Source: Arthrobacter antioxidans (GTDB lineage Bacteria; Actinomycetota; Actinomycetes; Actinomycetales; Micrococcaceae). From it: DNA of 64,000 nucleotides. Below the pieces are notes generated by a model, which did not search any database, had not been told where the DNA came from, and saw only the letters and a list, made by a program, of their open reading frames with translations. The stretch lies in contig NZ_CP095501.1 of NCBI RefSeq assembly GCF_023100725.1, forward strand, positions 2,356,001-2,420,000, read 5' to 3'. Shown piece after piece: positions 1 to 8,235 of the stretch; position 1 is the stretch's first letter; each line of letters starts with the position of its first letter. A program made the translations under genes and the position numbers.

Positions 1-1080
1 GTCGGCGGACGCGGTGTCCTGCGTCCAGGAGAGCCGCACGGCGCTGTGCGCCGTCTCGTCGTCGAGACCGAGCGCCAGGAGGACGGCGGACGGCTCGGAG
101 GATCCGGCTGCGCACGCGGACCCGCTCGAGCAGAGCACGCCGCGACGCTCGAGTTCCAGGAGGATCGCCTCGCCGCTGACGCCCGGGAAGCAGAAGGAGG
201 CGAGATTCGGGAGCCGGCCCGCGGCGTCGCCCGTGAGGAGGGCCCCGGGCACGCCGGCGAGCACCTGCGCGATGAGGGCGTCGCGGGATGCCGTGGACCG
301 GTCGGCGGCCCCGGGCAGGGCTGCCTGGGCGAGTTCCAGCGCGCGGGCGAGCCCCACCGCGCCCGCCACGTTCTCCGTACCCGACCTGCGCCCCCGCTCC
401 TGGCCGCCGCCGTGGAGCACCGGTTCGCAGGGCGTCCCGGACCGGAGGTACAGCAGGCCGATCCCCTTCGGCGTCCCGAGTTTGTGCCCCGAGATGCTGA
501 GCGCTGTGACGCCGAGCCGGTCGACGTCCAGGGGAAGCCAGCCCGCGGCCTGCACGGCGTCGGTGTGGAAGGGAACACCCGCACGCCGGCAGACCTCCGC
601 GAGTTCCGGGATGTCCTGGACGGTCCCCACCTCGTTGTTCGCGTACATCACGGTGCACAGCGTCGTCGTGTCCTCGAGCGCGGCGGCGAGGTCCGACGGC
701 GAGACGCGGCCGGTGCCGGAGACGGGCAGCACCGTGATCCGGAAGCCGTGGAACGCCCGCAGGTAGGCCAGGACCTCCAGCACCGCCGGGTGCTCGATCG
801 CACTGGTGACGATGTGCCGGCCGCGCGGGGCGGCGAGCGCCAGGCCCTTGAGCGCGAGGTTGTCCGCCTCCGTGCCGCCCGAGGTGAAGATGATCTCCCC
901 CGGCCGGCAGCCGAGCAGCGCGGCGATGCGGGACCGTGCGCGCGCGTAGTCCGACGCCGCGGCCTCGCCGTAGGTGTGGTGGCTGGAGGGGTTGCCGAAC
1001 GTCGCGGTCAGCAGGGGCCACATCTCCTCGAGGACCTGGCGCCGGGCGGGCGCGGTGGCGGCGGCGTCGAGGTAGATCAC
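1..1080 (-). CDS. Cysteine desulfurase (NifS/IscS-like, NadS role), C-terminus beyond window
   Basis: PLP-dependent enzyme that takes sulfur from cysteine for Fe-S cluster assembly. About 360 residues are visible; the gene runs off the left edge. Seen: FTSGGTEADN near residue 66, HTDAVQ near 172, the PLP-lysine motif SGHKLG (Lys about 200) and the active-site cysteine loop CSSGSACAAG near 315. The start is GTG at 1080 and its GTGA overlaps the nadC stop, so translation is probably coupled. Known: in Bacillus a NifS-like protein next to the nad genes matures the NadA [4Fe-4S] cluster. From its place in the nad operon I infer the same dedicated role here. A general IscS role is the alternative. 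Confidence 0.9.
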   Translation of the reverse strand, partial: MIYLDAAATAPARRQVLEEMWPLLTATFGNPSSHHTYGEAAASDYARARSRIAALLGCRPGEIIFTSGGTEADNLALKGLALAAPRGRHIVTSAIEHPAVLEVLAYLRAFHGFRITVLPVSGTGRVSPSDLAAALEDTTTLCTVMYANNEVGTVQDIPELAEVCRRAGVPFHTDAVQAAGWLPLDVDRLGVTALSISGHKLGTPKGIGLLYLRSGTPCEPVLHGGGQERGRRSGTENVAGAVGLARALELAQAALPGAADRSTASRDALIAQVLAGVPGALLTGDAAGRLPNLASFCFPGVSGEAILLELERRGVLCSSGSACAAGSSEPSAVLLALGLDDETAHSAVRLSWTQDTASAD

Positions 1081-2024
1081 GGGTGCCCTCCCGGGTCGAC
1101 GATCGCCGCCCCCTGCGCCGCGAAGTCCAGGCCCAGGTCCAGGGAGCGGACGCTGTGGGTGAGCGCTCCCGCGGAGATGATGTCGACGCCGGTGGCCGCG
1201 ATCGGCCCCACCGTGCCGAGGCGGACGTTCCCGCTGGCTTCGACGAGCGCGCGGCCGCCGATGCGGCGCACGCCCTCCGCGAGGTCGGCCGGCGTGAAGT
1301 TGTCGAGCATGATGGTGTCCACCCCGGCGGCGAGGACGGGCTCGATCTGGTCCAGCCGGTCCACCTCCACCTCGACGTGCACGGTGTGCGGGAGCCTCGA
1401 CCGCGCCGCCCGGAGGGCCGCGGTGAGGGCCTCCGGGCCGTCCGCCGCGAGGAGCGCCAGGTGGTTGTCCTTGACCATGACGGCGTCGGACAGGCCGGAG
1501 CGGTGGTTCGAGCCTCCCCCGCAGCGGACGGCCCAGCGCTCCAGGACCCGGAGCCCCGGCGTGGTCTTGCGGGTGTCGGTGATGCGCGCGCGGGTGCCCG
1601 CCGCGGCGTCGACGAACGCGCGGGTCATGGTGGCGATCCCGCTGAGCCGCTGCGCGATGTTGAGGGCCGTCCGTTCGGCGGTGAGGATACCGGCGGCAGG
1701 TCCTGCGATCTCCGCAAGGGTGTCCCCCGCAGCGAAGGCGGTCCCGTCGGCCCGCGGGAACGTGACGCGGATCCGCGGGTCGGTGAGGCGCATCGCGGCC
1801 TCGATGGCGGCCGTCCCGCAGAGGACGCCCGGCTCGCGGGCCGTGATGGTCGCCGTCGCCCGCTGGTCGGGGCGGATCAGGGCCTGGCAGGTGAGGTCCC
1901 CCCACGGCGCGTCCTCGGCGAGGGCTGCGGCCACGACGGCGTCGATGAGGTGCTGCGGCGGCCGCGCCGGCTCGACGGCGTCCGGGGAGGGCGTCCGGGC
2001 GGTGGTGGTTGCGGTCTCGGTCAT
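1077..2024 (-). CDS. nadC: Nicotinate-nucleotide pyrophosphorylase (quinolinate phosphoribosyltransferase)
   Basis: Converts quinolinate and PRPP to nicotinate mononucleotide, CO2 and PPi, the third de novo NAD step. 315 residues, a normal family length. Seen: RKTTPG near 165, the stretch GGGSNHRSGLSDAVMVKDNH, and the C-terminal phosphate-binding part with VEASGNV and GVDIISAGALTHS. The start at 2024 (MTETAT) is chosen over an upstream in-frame ATG because it overlaps the nadB stop as ATGA; the longer version would add 47 low-complexity residues lying inside nadB. It overlaps the downstream desulfurase by GTGA. Confidence 0.96.
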   Translation of the reverse strand: MTETATTTARTPSPDAVEPARPPQHLIDAVVAAALAEDAPWGDLTCQALIRPDQRATATITAREPGVLCGTAAIEAAMRLTDPRIRVTFPRADGTAFAAGDTLAEIAGPAAGILTAERTALNIAQRLSGIATMTRAFVDAAAGTRARITDTRKTTPGLRVLERWAVRCGGGSNHRSGLSDAVMVKDNHLALLAADGPEALTAALRAARSRLPHTVHVEVEVDRLDQIEPVLAAGVDTIMLDNFTPADLAEGVRRIGGRALVEASGNVRLGTVGPIAATGVDIISAGALTHSVRSLDLGLDFAAQGAAIVDPGGHP

Positions 2025-3688
2025 GGACGTGTTCCTTCGGTGGCTCGTGCGTAGGACCGGCTCGGGGCGGGAGCCTGCGGCGCGGGATCGGGCTGGTCCG
2101 CGCGGTGGTGCGCCCCGCAGGACCCCGTGCGGCGGGACGCCGCGTGCACGAGCAGCCGTGCGCACAGCAGCAGGTTGGCGAGCTCGGGGTCGGTGTCCGG
2201 GCGGTAGGAGGCGAGGTGCTTGCGGGCGAGCTCCAGTCCGGCGCCCGTACGGAGCACTCCCGCGTGGTCGGACATGACGGCCTGCAGGTCGCCGCGCGTG
2301 AACGACTGCGTGACCGTCTCCTCCGCCTCGAGGTCGAGGTACTCGACGTCGAAGGACGGCGCCGGTCCCCCGCCGGCGGCGAGCGCCGCCGCACAGCGGG
2401 CACCGAACACCACGCCCTCGAGCAGGCTGTTGGAGGCGAGCCGGTTCGCGCCGTGCACACCGGTGCGGGCGACCTCCCCGACGGCGAAGAGGCCCGGGAC
2501 GGATGTCCGCCCCGAGGTGTCCGTCCGCACGCCGCCCATCCAGTAGTGGGCCGCCGGCACCACGGGGACCGGTGTGGAGGACCAGTCGATGCCGTGCTGC
2601 GCGGTCAGGGCCGTGAGCGTGGGGAAGCGCCGGACCAGGAAGGCGCGGCCGAGGCCCGTCGCGTCGAGGTACACACCGGCACGACGGCGCCCCTCCCGCG
2701 CACAGTCGCCCTCGGGGGTGCCGGAGCGGCCGCCCGAGGGATGGTGGAGGAGGTGCTGCGCGATGCTGCGCGAGACGACGTCCCGCGGCGCGAGATCCCC
2801 GTCCGGGTGGTAGTCGGCCATGAACCGGTGGCCGTCGGCGTCGACCAGGTGTGCGCCCTCGCCGCGGACCGCCTCGGAGATCAGCGGGTTGCCGGGAACG
2901 TCGAGGGAGGTGGGATGGAACTGGAAGAACTCGAGGTCCGCGACCGCAGCACCGGCATGCCAGGCGAGCGCGACGCCGTCGCCCGTGGCGATCCGGGGGT
3001 TGGTCGTGGAGTCGAACAGCTGGCCCGCCCCACCGGTCGCAAGGACGACGGCGTCCGCCCGGAGGGTCCGCGCCGCTCCGCCGTGGAGCACCTCGACGCC
3101 GGAGGCCCGCCGGCGGCCCTGGCGGGTCGGGGGTGCGCCGTCGTCGTGGCCGGCACTGTCCTGCAGCAGCACGCGCGTCACGAGGGTGTCCTCGAGGACC
3201 TCGATGCGGGGGTCGCGGCGGACCGCGGCGGTGAGCGCCGCGACGAGTCCCGCCCCGGAGGCGTCGCCGCCGAGGTGCAGGACCCTCGCCGCCGAGTGCG
3301 CCGCCTCCCGGCCCCTGGCCGGGACGGTCGCATCGGTCGGCGAGGCGTCGAAGACGACACCCGCGGCCTGGAGGGCGGCGATCCCCCGTGCCGCCTCCGC
3401 GCAGAGCACGGCGACGGCCTCGGGATCGGCCAGTCCCGCGCCGGCGGCCAGCGTGTCGGCGATGTGATCGGCGACGGAGTCGTGCGCGGCCGCCCGGGTG
3501 CCCGGCGGATCCGGGACGACGGCGGCGATACCTCCCTGGGCGTACCGGGTGTTGCTCTCGGCGAGCGCCGTCTTGGAGGCGAGGACCACGTCGCAGTGCG
3601 GCGCGAGCCTGCGCAGCACCAGGGCGGTCTGCAGGCCGGCGACGCCCGAGCCCACGATGACCACGCGCTGCACGGCGTCCGCCGTCAT
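2021..3688 (-). CDS. nadB: L-aspartate oxidase
   Basis: FAD-dependent oxidation of L-aspartate to iminoaspartate, the first NAD de novo step, feeding NadA. 555 residues. Seen: Rossmann FAD motif GSGVAGLQTALVL near residue 11, the substrate/FAD loop NTRYAQGGIAAV, EFFQFHPT, and the C-terminal FAD signature GLFAVGEVARTGVHGANRLA. The start at 3688 (MTADAV) overlaps the nadA stop as ATGA, and the stop overlaps nadC in the same way. Third gene of the nrtR-nadA-nadB-nadC-desulfurase set. Confidence 0.96.
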   Translation of the reverse strand: MTADAVQRVVIVGSGVAGLQTALVLRRLAPHCDVVLASKTALAESNTRYAQGGIAAVVPDPPGTRAAAHDSVADHIADTLAAGAGLADPEAVAVLCAEAARGIAALQAAGVVFDASPTDATVPARGREAAHSAARVLHLGGDASGAGLVAALTAAVRRDPRIEVLEDTLVTRVLLQDSAGHDDGAPPTRQGRRRASGVEVLHGGAARTLRADAVVLATGGAGQLFDSTTNPRIATGDGVALAWHAGAAVADLEFFQFHPTSLDVPGNPLISEAVRGEGAHLVDADGHRFMADYHPDGDLAPRDVVSRSIAQHLLHHPSGGRSGTPEGDCAREGRRRAGVYLDATGLGRAFLVRRFPTLTALTAQHGIDWSSTPVPVVPAAHYWMGGVRTDTSGRTSVPGLFAVGEVARTGVHGANRLASNSLLEGVVFGARCAAALAAGGGPAPSFDVEYLDLEAEETVTQSFTRGDLQAVMSDHAGVLRTGAGLELARKHLASYRPDTDPELANLLLCARLLVHAASRRTGSCGAHHRADQPDPAPQAPAPSRSYARATEGTRP

Positions 3689-4977
3689 GGCTGGACCGCG
3701 AGCATCCGGTTCAGCGCGATCCGGGCCGGTTCGGCGACGGCGTCCGGCACCGTGATGCGGTTGAGCACCCGGCCCTCCACGAGCCCCTCGAGCACCCAGG
3801 CCAGGTAGCCGGGGTGGATCCGGTACATCGTGGAACACGGGCAGATCACCGGGTCGAGGCAGAAGATGGTGTGCTGCGGGTACTGGGCGGCGAGGCGGTT
3901 CACCATGTTGATCTCGGTGCCGACCGCGAAGGTGCTGCCGGGTGCGGCGGCGTCGATCGCCTTGCGGATGTAGTCGGTGGATCCCGACTCGTCGGCGGCA
4001 TCGACCACGGGCATGGGGCACTCGGGGTGCACGATCACGCGCACGCCGGAGAATTCGGCGCGGGCCTTCTCGATCTGTGCCACGGTGAAGCGCCGGTGCA
4101 CCGAGCAGAAGCCGTGCCAGAGGATCACGCGGGAGTCCCGGAGCGTCTGCTCGTCCGTGCCGCCCCAGGGCTTGCGCGGGTTCCACAGGGGCATCTGCTC
4201 CAGCGGCACGCCCATGGCCTTGGCGGTGTTGCGTCCCAGGTGCTGGTCCGGGAAGAACAGGACCCGCTGGCCCCGCTCGAACGCCCACTCCAGCACGGCG
4301 GCGGCGTTCGAGGAGGTGCACACGATGCCGCCGTTCTCCCCGCAGAAGCCCTTCAGGGCGGCGGAGGAGTTCATGTACGTCACGGGGATCACGGGCCGGC
4401 GGCCGGCGGCGTCCGGCGCGGAGCCGAAGAGCGCGGTGAGCTGGTCCCAGCACTCGGAGACGGAGTCGATGTCCGCCATGTCCGCCATGGAGCAGCCTGC
4501 GGCGAGGTTGGGGAGGATGACGGCCTGCTGGGGTGTCGAGAGCATGTCCGCGGTCTCCGCCATGAAGTGCACCCCGCAGAAGATGATCGCCTCGGCCGCC
4601 GTCCGTTCCGTGGCGGCGCGCGCCAGCTGGTAGCTGTCACCCACGAAGTCGGCGTACTGCACCACCTCGTCGCGCTGGTAGAAGTGGCCGAGGATGACGA
4701 CGGACTCGCCGAGGGTCTCCCTCGCCGCGCGGATACGCCCGTCGAGTTCCTCGGCGGACGCCGTCCTGTACTCCTCGGGCAGTTCTCCCTGCCGGGGGGT
4801 GGCCGCCGGGGCGATGTCGAACATGGACGCGCCGGGACCGTAGTCGGGCAGGGGGACGCCATCGAACGCCCAGGGGTCCTGCGCGAGATCCGGCGAGCAG
4901 GTCCCGGCGGCCCCGGCGGCCCCGGTGGTGCCGGCCTCGCCGCGGGTGATCAGCTGGATGGCGGTGGTGACGGACAT
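3685..4977 (-). CDS. nadA: Quinolinate synthase A
   Basis: [4Fe-4S] enzyme that condenses iminoaspartate with dihydroxyacetone phosphate to quinolinate. 430 residues, the long actinobacterial form. Candidate cluster cysteines lie in FCGVHFMAETAD (about 130), GIVCTSSNA (about 219) and the C-terminal CLDPVICPCSTM (about 370-380); HPECPMPV is also conserved. The start at 4977 (MSVTTA) has an AGGGAG Shine-Dalgarno. A 74-base gap separates it from the nrtR stop, so an independent promoter cannot be excluded. Downstream it overlaps nadB by ATGA. Confidence 0.96.
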   Translation of the reverse strand: MSVTTAIQLITRGEAGTTGAAGAAGTCSPDLAQDPWAFDGVPLPDYGPGASMFDIAPAATPRQGELPEEYRTASAEELDGRIRAARETLGESVVILGHFYQRDEVVQYADFVGDSYQLARAATERTAAEAIIFCGVHFMAETADMLSTPQQAVILPNLAAGCSMADMADIDSVSECWDQLTALFGSAPDAAGRRPVIPVTYMNSSAALKGFCGENGGIVCTSSNAAAVLEWAFERGQRVLFFPDQHLGRNTAKAMGVPLEQMPLWNPRKPWGGTDEQTLRDSRVILWHGFCSVHRRFTVAQIEKARAEFSGVRVIVHPECPMPVVDAADESGSTDYIRKAIDAAAPGSTFAVGTEINMVNRLAAQYPQHTIFCLDPVICPCSTMYRIHPGYLAWVLEGLVEGRVLNRITVPDAVAEPARIALNRMLAVQP

Positions 4978-5051
4978 GGGGCTTCTCCCTGGGGTGGGGC
5001 CGGCGCGGCGGTCGGCAACGGGGCGTAGGTGGAGTCGTGTCTGGCTGGGGG

Positions 5052-5807
5052 CTAGGACGCCGTCGAGGTTCCGGCCTCGACGTCGGAGGGCGGGGCATCG
5101 GACGGAGGGGCCCCGGAGGGCGCCGTCCCGGACCGCGGTCCCGTGTAGCGGTAGAGGCGCGGCGGCCGGTTCCGACCGCCCTGGAGGACCTCGTCCGTCG
5201 CCGCGATGTCCTGCGCCGATCGCAGCTGGCGCCGGAAGTTGGCCGGATCGAGCTGCCTGCCGAGCACGGCCTCGTAGACGCCCCGCAGTTGCGCGAGGGT
5301 GAAGCGCTCGCCCAGGAAGTGATAGGCGACGGACCCGTACGTGACCTTGCCGCGCAACCGCTCCAGGGCGTAGGCGACGATCTCGTCGTGGTCGAAGGCG
5401 AGGCCCACGGCCTCGGCGGCGCGGAACCAGCGCACGTTCTCCGAGTCGCGGGCCAGATCCGCCTGATCGGGGCGGACGAGGGCCCAGTAGACGATGGACA
5501 CCAGCCGCTGGGTGGCGGACCGGTCCAGCCCGCCGAAGGCGTAGAGCTGTTCGAGGTAGGTGGGGTCGAGGGCGGTCGTGTCCCGCAGGTTCCGCGAGGC
5601 GGCATCCTGCAGCGACTCGCGGGCTCCCAGCGGGCCGCCGGGCAGCGCCCACTTGCCGAGGTGCGGCTGCCGGATGCGCCGGACGAGCGGCAGCCAGATC
5701 TCCGACCGGCCCGATGCGGGGTCGGTGCGGAGCGCGAAGATCACGGTCGAGATGGCGAGGGAGGGTGCCTGGGACTGCCGTTCCGAGACGTTGGCCGAGC
5801 TGTACAT
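5052..5807 (-). CDS. nrtR: NrtR-type Nudix-domain transcriptional regulator of NAD synthesis
   Basis: 251 residues: an N-terminal Nudix-like domain (about 20-160) and a C-terminal winged-helix region (about 165-225, YGSVAYHFLGERFTLAQLR...NFRRQL). The Nudix box is degenerate: after GGPLGARESLQDAASRNL the catalytic REUxEE glutamates are replaced (RNLRDTT), so the domain probably senses a ligand rather than hydrolyses one. Known for NrtR: it represses NAD genes and is released by ADP-ribose. The start at 5807 (MYSSAN) is preferred over 5840 because GGAGG sits 7 bases upstream. It heads the nad operon and a palindrome lies 36 bases upstream, so autoregulation is likely. Confidence 0.9.
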   Translation of the reverse strand: MYSSANVSERQSQAPSLAISTVIFALRTDPASGRSEIWLPLVRRIRQPHLGKWALPGGPLGARESLQDAASRNLRDTTALDPTYLEQLYAFGGLDRSATQRLVSIVYWALVRPDQADLARDSENVRWFRAAEAVGLAFDHDEIVAYALERLRGKVTYGSVAYHFLGERFTLAQLRGVYEAVLGRQLDPANFRRQLRSAQDIAATDEVLQGGRNRPPRLYRYTGPRSGTAPSGAPPSDAPPSDVEAGTSTAS

Positions 5808-5842
5808 CCCCGTCCTCCGACCGTCCGTTGGGCTCCCCACTT

Positions 5843-5865
5843 GTTAGGGTCACAATGACTATAAC
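5843..5865. promoter_or_regulatory. Probable NrtR operator overlapping the nrtR-nad promoter
   Basis: Imperfect inverted repeat with 10-base arms: GTTAGGGTCA, three-base spacer CAA, TGACTATAAC (8 of 10 positions pair). It is 36 bases upstream of the nrtR start. On the minus strand it contains TATAGT (5858-5863), a good -10 hexamer, so a bound repressor would block the promoter. The regulator's identity is inferred from position. Confidence 0.65.
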
Positions 5866-5950
5866 TCATGGGGGCGGTTCTCGCAGGGGACGTCCGACCC
5901 ATTCAGGTCCGCGCGGAGGTGTCCGCCGCCCAGCACGGTCCTGCCGCGCA

Positions 5951-5956
5951 TACGAT
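5951..5956 (+). promoter_or_regulatory. -10 TACGAT, leaderless start of hydrolase
   Basis: TACGAT is followed by 7 bases and the ATG at 5964, with no Shine-Dalgarno between. This places transcription start on or next to the start codon. Confidence 0.6.
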
Positions 5957-5963
5957 GGGACCC

Positions 5964-6761
5964 ATGGACCACCATGCCGTGCACGTCGTCGAAGGCGTCG
6001 ACCCCCGTCTGTCCATCACCCGCAGCGATGCCGGTGAGCCGCTCGACCTGCCGCCGATCCTGCTGCTGCACGGCTTCGGCTCCTCCTCCCGGCAGAACTG
6101 GGTGGAGACGGGCTGGGTCCGCTTCCTGAACGACGCCGGACGGAGCGTGATCATGGTCGATCTCCCCGCGCACGGCGACAGCGCGGCGCCGGAGGACGCG
6201 GGATCCTACGCACCGAGCCGCATGCGCGCGGACATCCTCCAGGCCCTGTTCGACGAGCGGGTCCTCCCCCTGCGCAGCGACGTGCCGGGGTCCGGTGTCG
6301 ACGTCGTCGCCTACTCCCTCGGGTCGCGCCTGGCCTGGGAGTTCGGCGCCACCCAGCCCGAACTGGTCCGCAGGATGGTGCTCGGCGGTCCCGGCACCGC
6401 CGATCCGCTCGCCACCTTCGACCTCGCGGGGGCGGAACTCTTCCTCGCCGGCGGGCCCGCCTCACAGGACCCGACGACGGCGGACCTGCTGCGCATGGCG
6501 CAGGCCGGACCGCACAACGACCTCCCCTCGCTGCTCGCGATGGTCTCCGCGATCAAGACGGAGCCGTTCGACCCGCGGCACGCCGTCCCGAAGATGCCCC
6601 TGCTCCTGGTCGCCGGGGACCAGGACGGGTACGCCGAGGGCATCACCGACCTCCGGGAGTGGGCCCCGGATGCCCGCATCGCGACGCTGCCCGGCAGGGA
6701 CCACTCCAACGCCATCACCGCCCGGCTCTTCAAGGACGAGGCCCTCGCCTTCCTCGCCTGA
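5964..6761 (+). CDS. Alpha/beta-fold hydrolase
   Basis: 265-residue cytoplasmic hydrolase with no signal peptide. Seen: oxyanion-hole motif LLLHGFGSSS (about 30-39), nucleophile elbow VAYSLGSR (the usual first Gly of GxSxG is Ala), acid-residue region LVAGDQDG and the C-terminal histidine GRDHSNA. The substrate is unknown; the layout is that of esterases and lipolytic hydrolases. The start at 5964 is set by the leaderless -10, and longer in-frame starts would lie in or upstream of that promoter. It is divergent from nrtR. Confidence 0.82.
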   Translation: MDHHAVHVVEGVDPRLSITRSDAGEPLDLPPILLLHGFGSSSRQNWVETGWVRFLNDAGRSVIMVDLPAHGDSAAPEDAGSYAPSRMRADILQALFDERVLPLRSDVPGSGVDVVAYSLGSRLAWEFGATQPELVRRMVLGGPGTADPLATFDLAGAELFLAGGPASQDPTTADLLRMAQAGPHNDLPSLLAMVSAIKTEPFDPRHAVPKMPLLLVAGDQDGYAEGITDLREWAPDARIATLPGRDHSNAITARLFKDEALAFLA

Positions 6762-6825
6762 CAGGCCGATGATCAAGGTTCGATAAAGCGTGCGCCGGAA
6801 GGGTATGTCCGCCGATTCACAGCGT

Positions 6826-6831
6826 TATACT
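6826..6831 (+). promoter_or_regulatory. -10 TATACT for the kinase gene
   Basis: TATACT in a short gene-free stretch gives an untranslated leader of about 60 bases before the kinase ATG at 6897, which has its own strong Shine-Dalgarno GGGGGAGGA. No convincing -35 is visible. Confidence 0.5.
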
Positions 6832-6896
6832 GGCCACTGATCAGCAGCCTTACAGGTCGCCGGTCGACGCCCATCATCGGTAGGGGGAGGACACGC

Positions 6897-7871
6897 ATGC
6901 CCGTCCTCCTCGCGGACCGATATCAGACCACGGACCTGCTGGGGGTAGGCGGCACGGCATCCGTGTACCGCGCGGTGGACCGCAACCTCGGGCGCGACGT
7001 CGCCGTGAAGATCTTCAACGCCACCACCTCCGACGACGACGACTACCGTCGCCAGCACACGGAGAAGGTCCTGCTCTCCACCCTGAACCACCCGGGTCTC
7101 GTGACCCTCCACGACGCGGGGATGCACGAGGACCAGGAGGGCCGCACCGCCGGCTTCCTCGTCATGGAGTTCGTCGATGGGGAGGATCTCCGGCACCTGC
7201 TCAAGCGCGGCGCCCTGCCGGCCGACGACGTCGCGCAGCTCGGGGCGGACCTGGCCGATGCGCTGGCGTACATCCACTCCGAGGGCGTCATCCACCGGGA
7301 TGTGAAGCCCGCGAACATCCTCCTGTTCTACAGCGGCGACAACGGGACCCGGCTGTACCCGAAGCTGACGGACTTCGGCATCGCCCGCATGATGGAGGCC
7401 ACCTCGGCGACCGCCGTCGGCGCGACGATCGGCACGGCGAACTATCTCAGTCCCGAGCAGGCGAAGGGCGACCCGCTCGACGAGCGGAGCGACATCTACT
7501 CGCTGGGCCTCGTGCTCCTCGAGTGCCTGACCGGCGAGAAGTCCTTCCCCGGCCCGGTGGTCGAGGCCGCCCTGGCCCGGCTCCTGCGCGATCCGGAGGT
7601 ACCCGACTGCCTGGGGCCGGACTGGAGCGGACTCCTGCGGCGGATGACCGCGAGGGATCCCTCCCTCCGACCCGCCGCGCACGACGTCGCCCTGCAGCTC
7701 CGCAGCCAGGACGATCTCCAGGCCGACGCCCGGGCCGTCGCCCGGCGGACCGGCCTCGCCTCGCCAGGGACGTCCGGCGTGCTGGACGACGGCGAGCTCG
7801 TCACCGGCGGCGTCCTCACCGGCAACGTCCACATCCCGGCCCCGCCCTCCCGCGCTCCCCGCATCAGCTGA
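6897..7871 (+). CDS. Soluble serine/threonine protein kinase (PknB-like catalytic domain)
   Basis: 324 residues, essentially all kinase domain. Seen: glycine-rich loop LLGVGGTASVY (14-24), ATP lysine in VAVKIF (about 39), HRDVKPAN catalytic loop (about 139), DFG (about 163), SPEQ in the P+1 region (about 190) and DIYSLG. A small insertion, FYSGDNGTRLYP, lies between catalytic loop and DFG. There is no transmembrane segment and no PASTA or other sensor domain; the last 50 residues are a short polar tail. The substrate cannot be read from context. Confidence 0.92.
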   Translation: MPVLLADRYQTTDLLGVGGTASVYRAVDRNLGRDVAVKIFNATTSDDDDYRRQHTEKVLLSTLNHPGLVTLHDAGMHEDQEGRTAGFLVMEFVDGEDLRHLLKRGALPADDVAQLGADLADALAYIHSEGVIHRDVKPANILLFYSGDNGTRLYPKLTDFGIARMMEATSATAVGATIGTANYLSPEQAKGDPLDERSDIYSLGLVLLECLTGEKSFPGPVVEAALARLLRDPEVPDCLGPDWSGLLRRMTARDPSLRPAAHDVALQLRSQDDLQADARAVARRTGLASPGTSGVLDDGELVTGGVLTGNVHIPAPPSRAPRIS

Positions 7872-7924
7872 TCCCCGGGAACGCGTCGCCTGCCGCTCCG
7901 CCGGCGCGCACGTGGTGCCCTGGA

Positions 7925-7969
7925 CAGAACTGCGCCCCCACCGGTCCGTCCGGCGGGCGCGCAGTTCTG
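7925..7969. terminator. Inverted repeat between convergent genes, possible bidirectional terminator
   Basis: Perfect 11-base arms CAGAACTGCGC (7925-7935) and GCGCAGTTCTG (7959-7969) around a 23-base GC-rich loop that can fold further. It lies between the kinase stop (7871) and the stop of the small acidic ORF (7995). There is no T-run. Confidence 0.55.
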
Positions 7970-7994
7970 CACGGTCTTCGTGGGATCCGGCGGG

Positions 7995-8150
7995 CTAGTG
8001 CCCCTCGCCCGCGTCTTCCTCGGGCTCGAAGCTGCTCGGCTCGTCCGTGGAGCCGGCTGCCACGCCGTCGCCACTGGCCGGGATGGTGCCTTCGGGTCCG
8101 GCGCCCTGTGATTCTGCGGCGTCGTCGTGCCCGGTGCCTTCGGTACTCAT
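7995..8150 (-). CDS. Small acidic hypothetical protein (51 residues)
   Basis: Open frame ATG 8150 to TAG 7995, preceded by a perfect AGGAGG Shine-Dalgarno 4 bases before the ATG. The protein begins MSTEGTGHDD and ends EEDAGEGH. It is very rich in Asp, Glu, Gly, Ser and Ala, with no hydrophobic segment, and is probably disordered. Function unknown. It is the first gene downstream of an MFS-transporter gene on the same strand (85-base gap) and is followed by a hairpin. The strong ribosome-binding site is the main reason to believe it is translated. Confidence 0.6.
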   Translation of the reverse strand: MSTEGTGHDDAAESQGAGPEGTIPASGDGVAAGSTDEPSSFEPEEDAGEGH

Positions 8151-8235
8151 GCGTCCTCCTGGATCTCGGTGTCCTTCGATCCTATGCGTCCCGCGGAGTC
8201 ACTGTCAGCCTGCCGACGAATCCGCCCGGGACCCG

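Noticed and set aside
46..2277. Long plus-strand open frame (743 codons) opposite the desulfurase and nadC
   Set aside because: High-GC shadow: Arg/Ala/Gly-rich with no domain, fully antisense to two well-supported enzymes.
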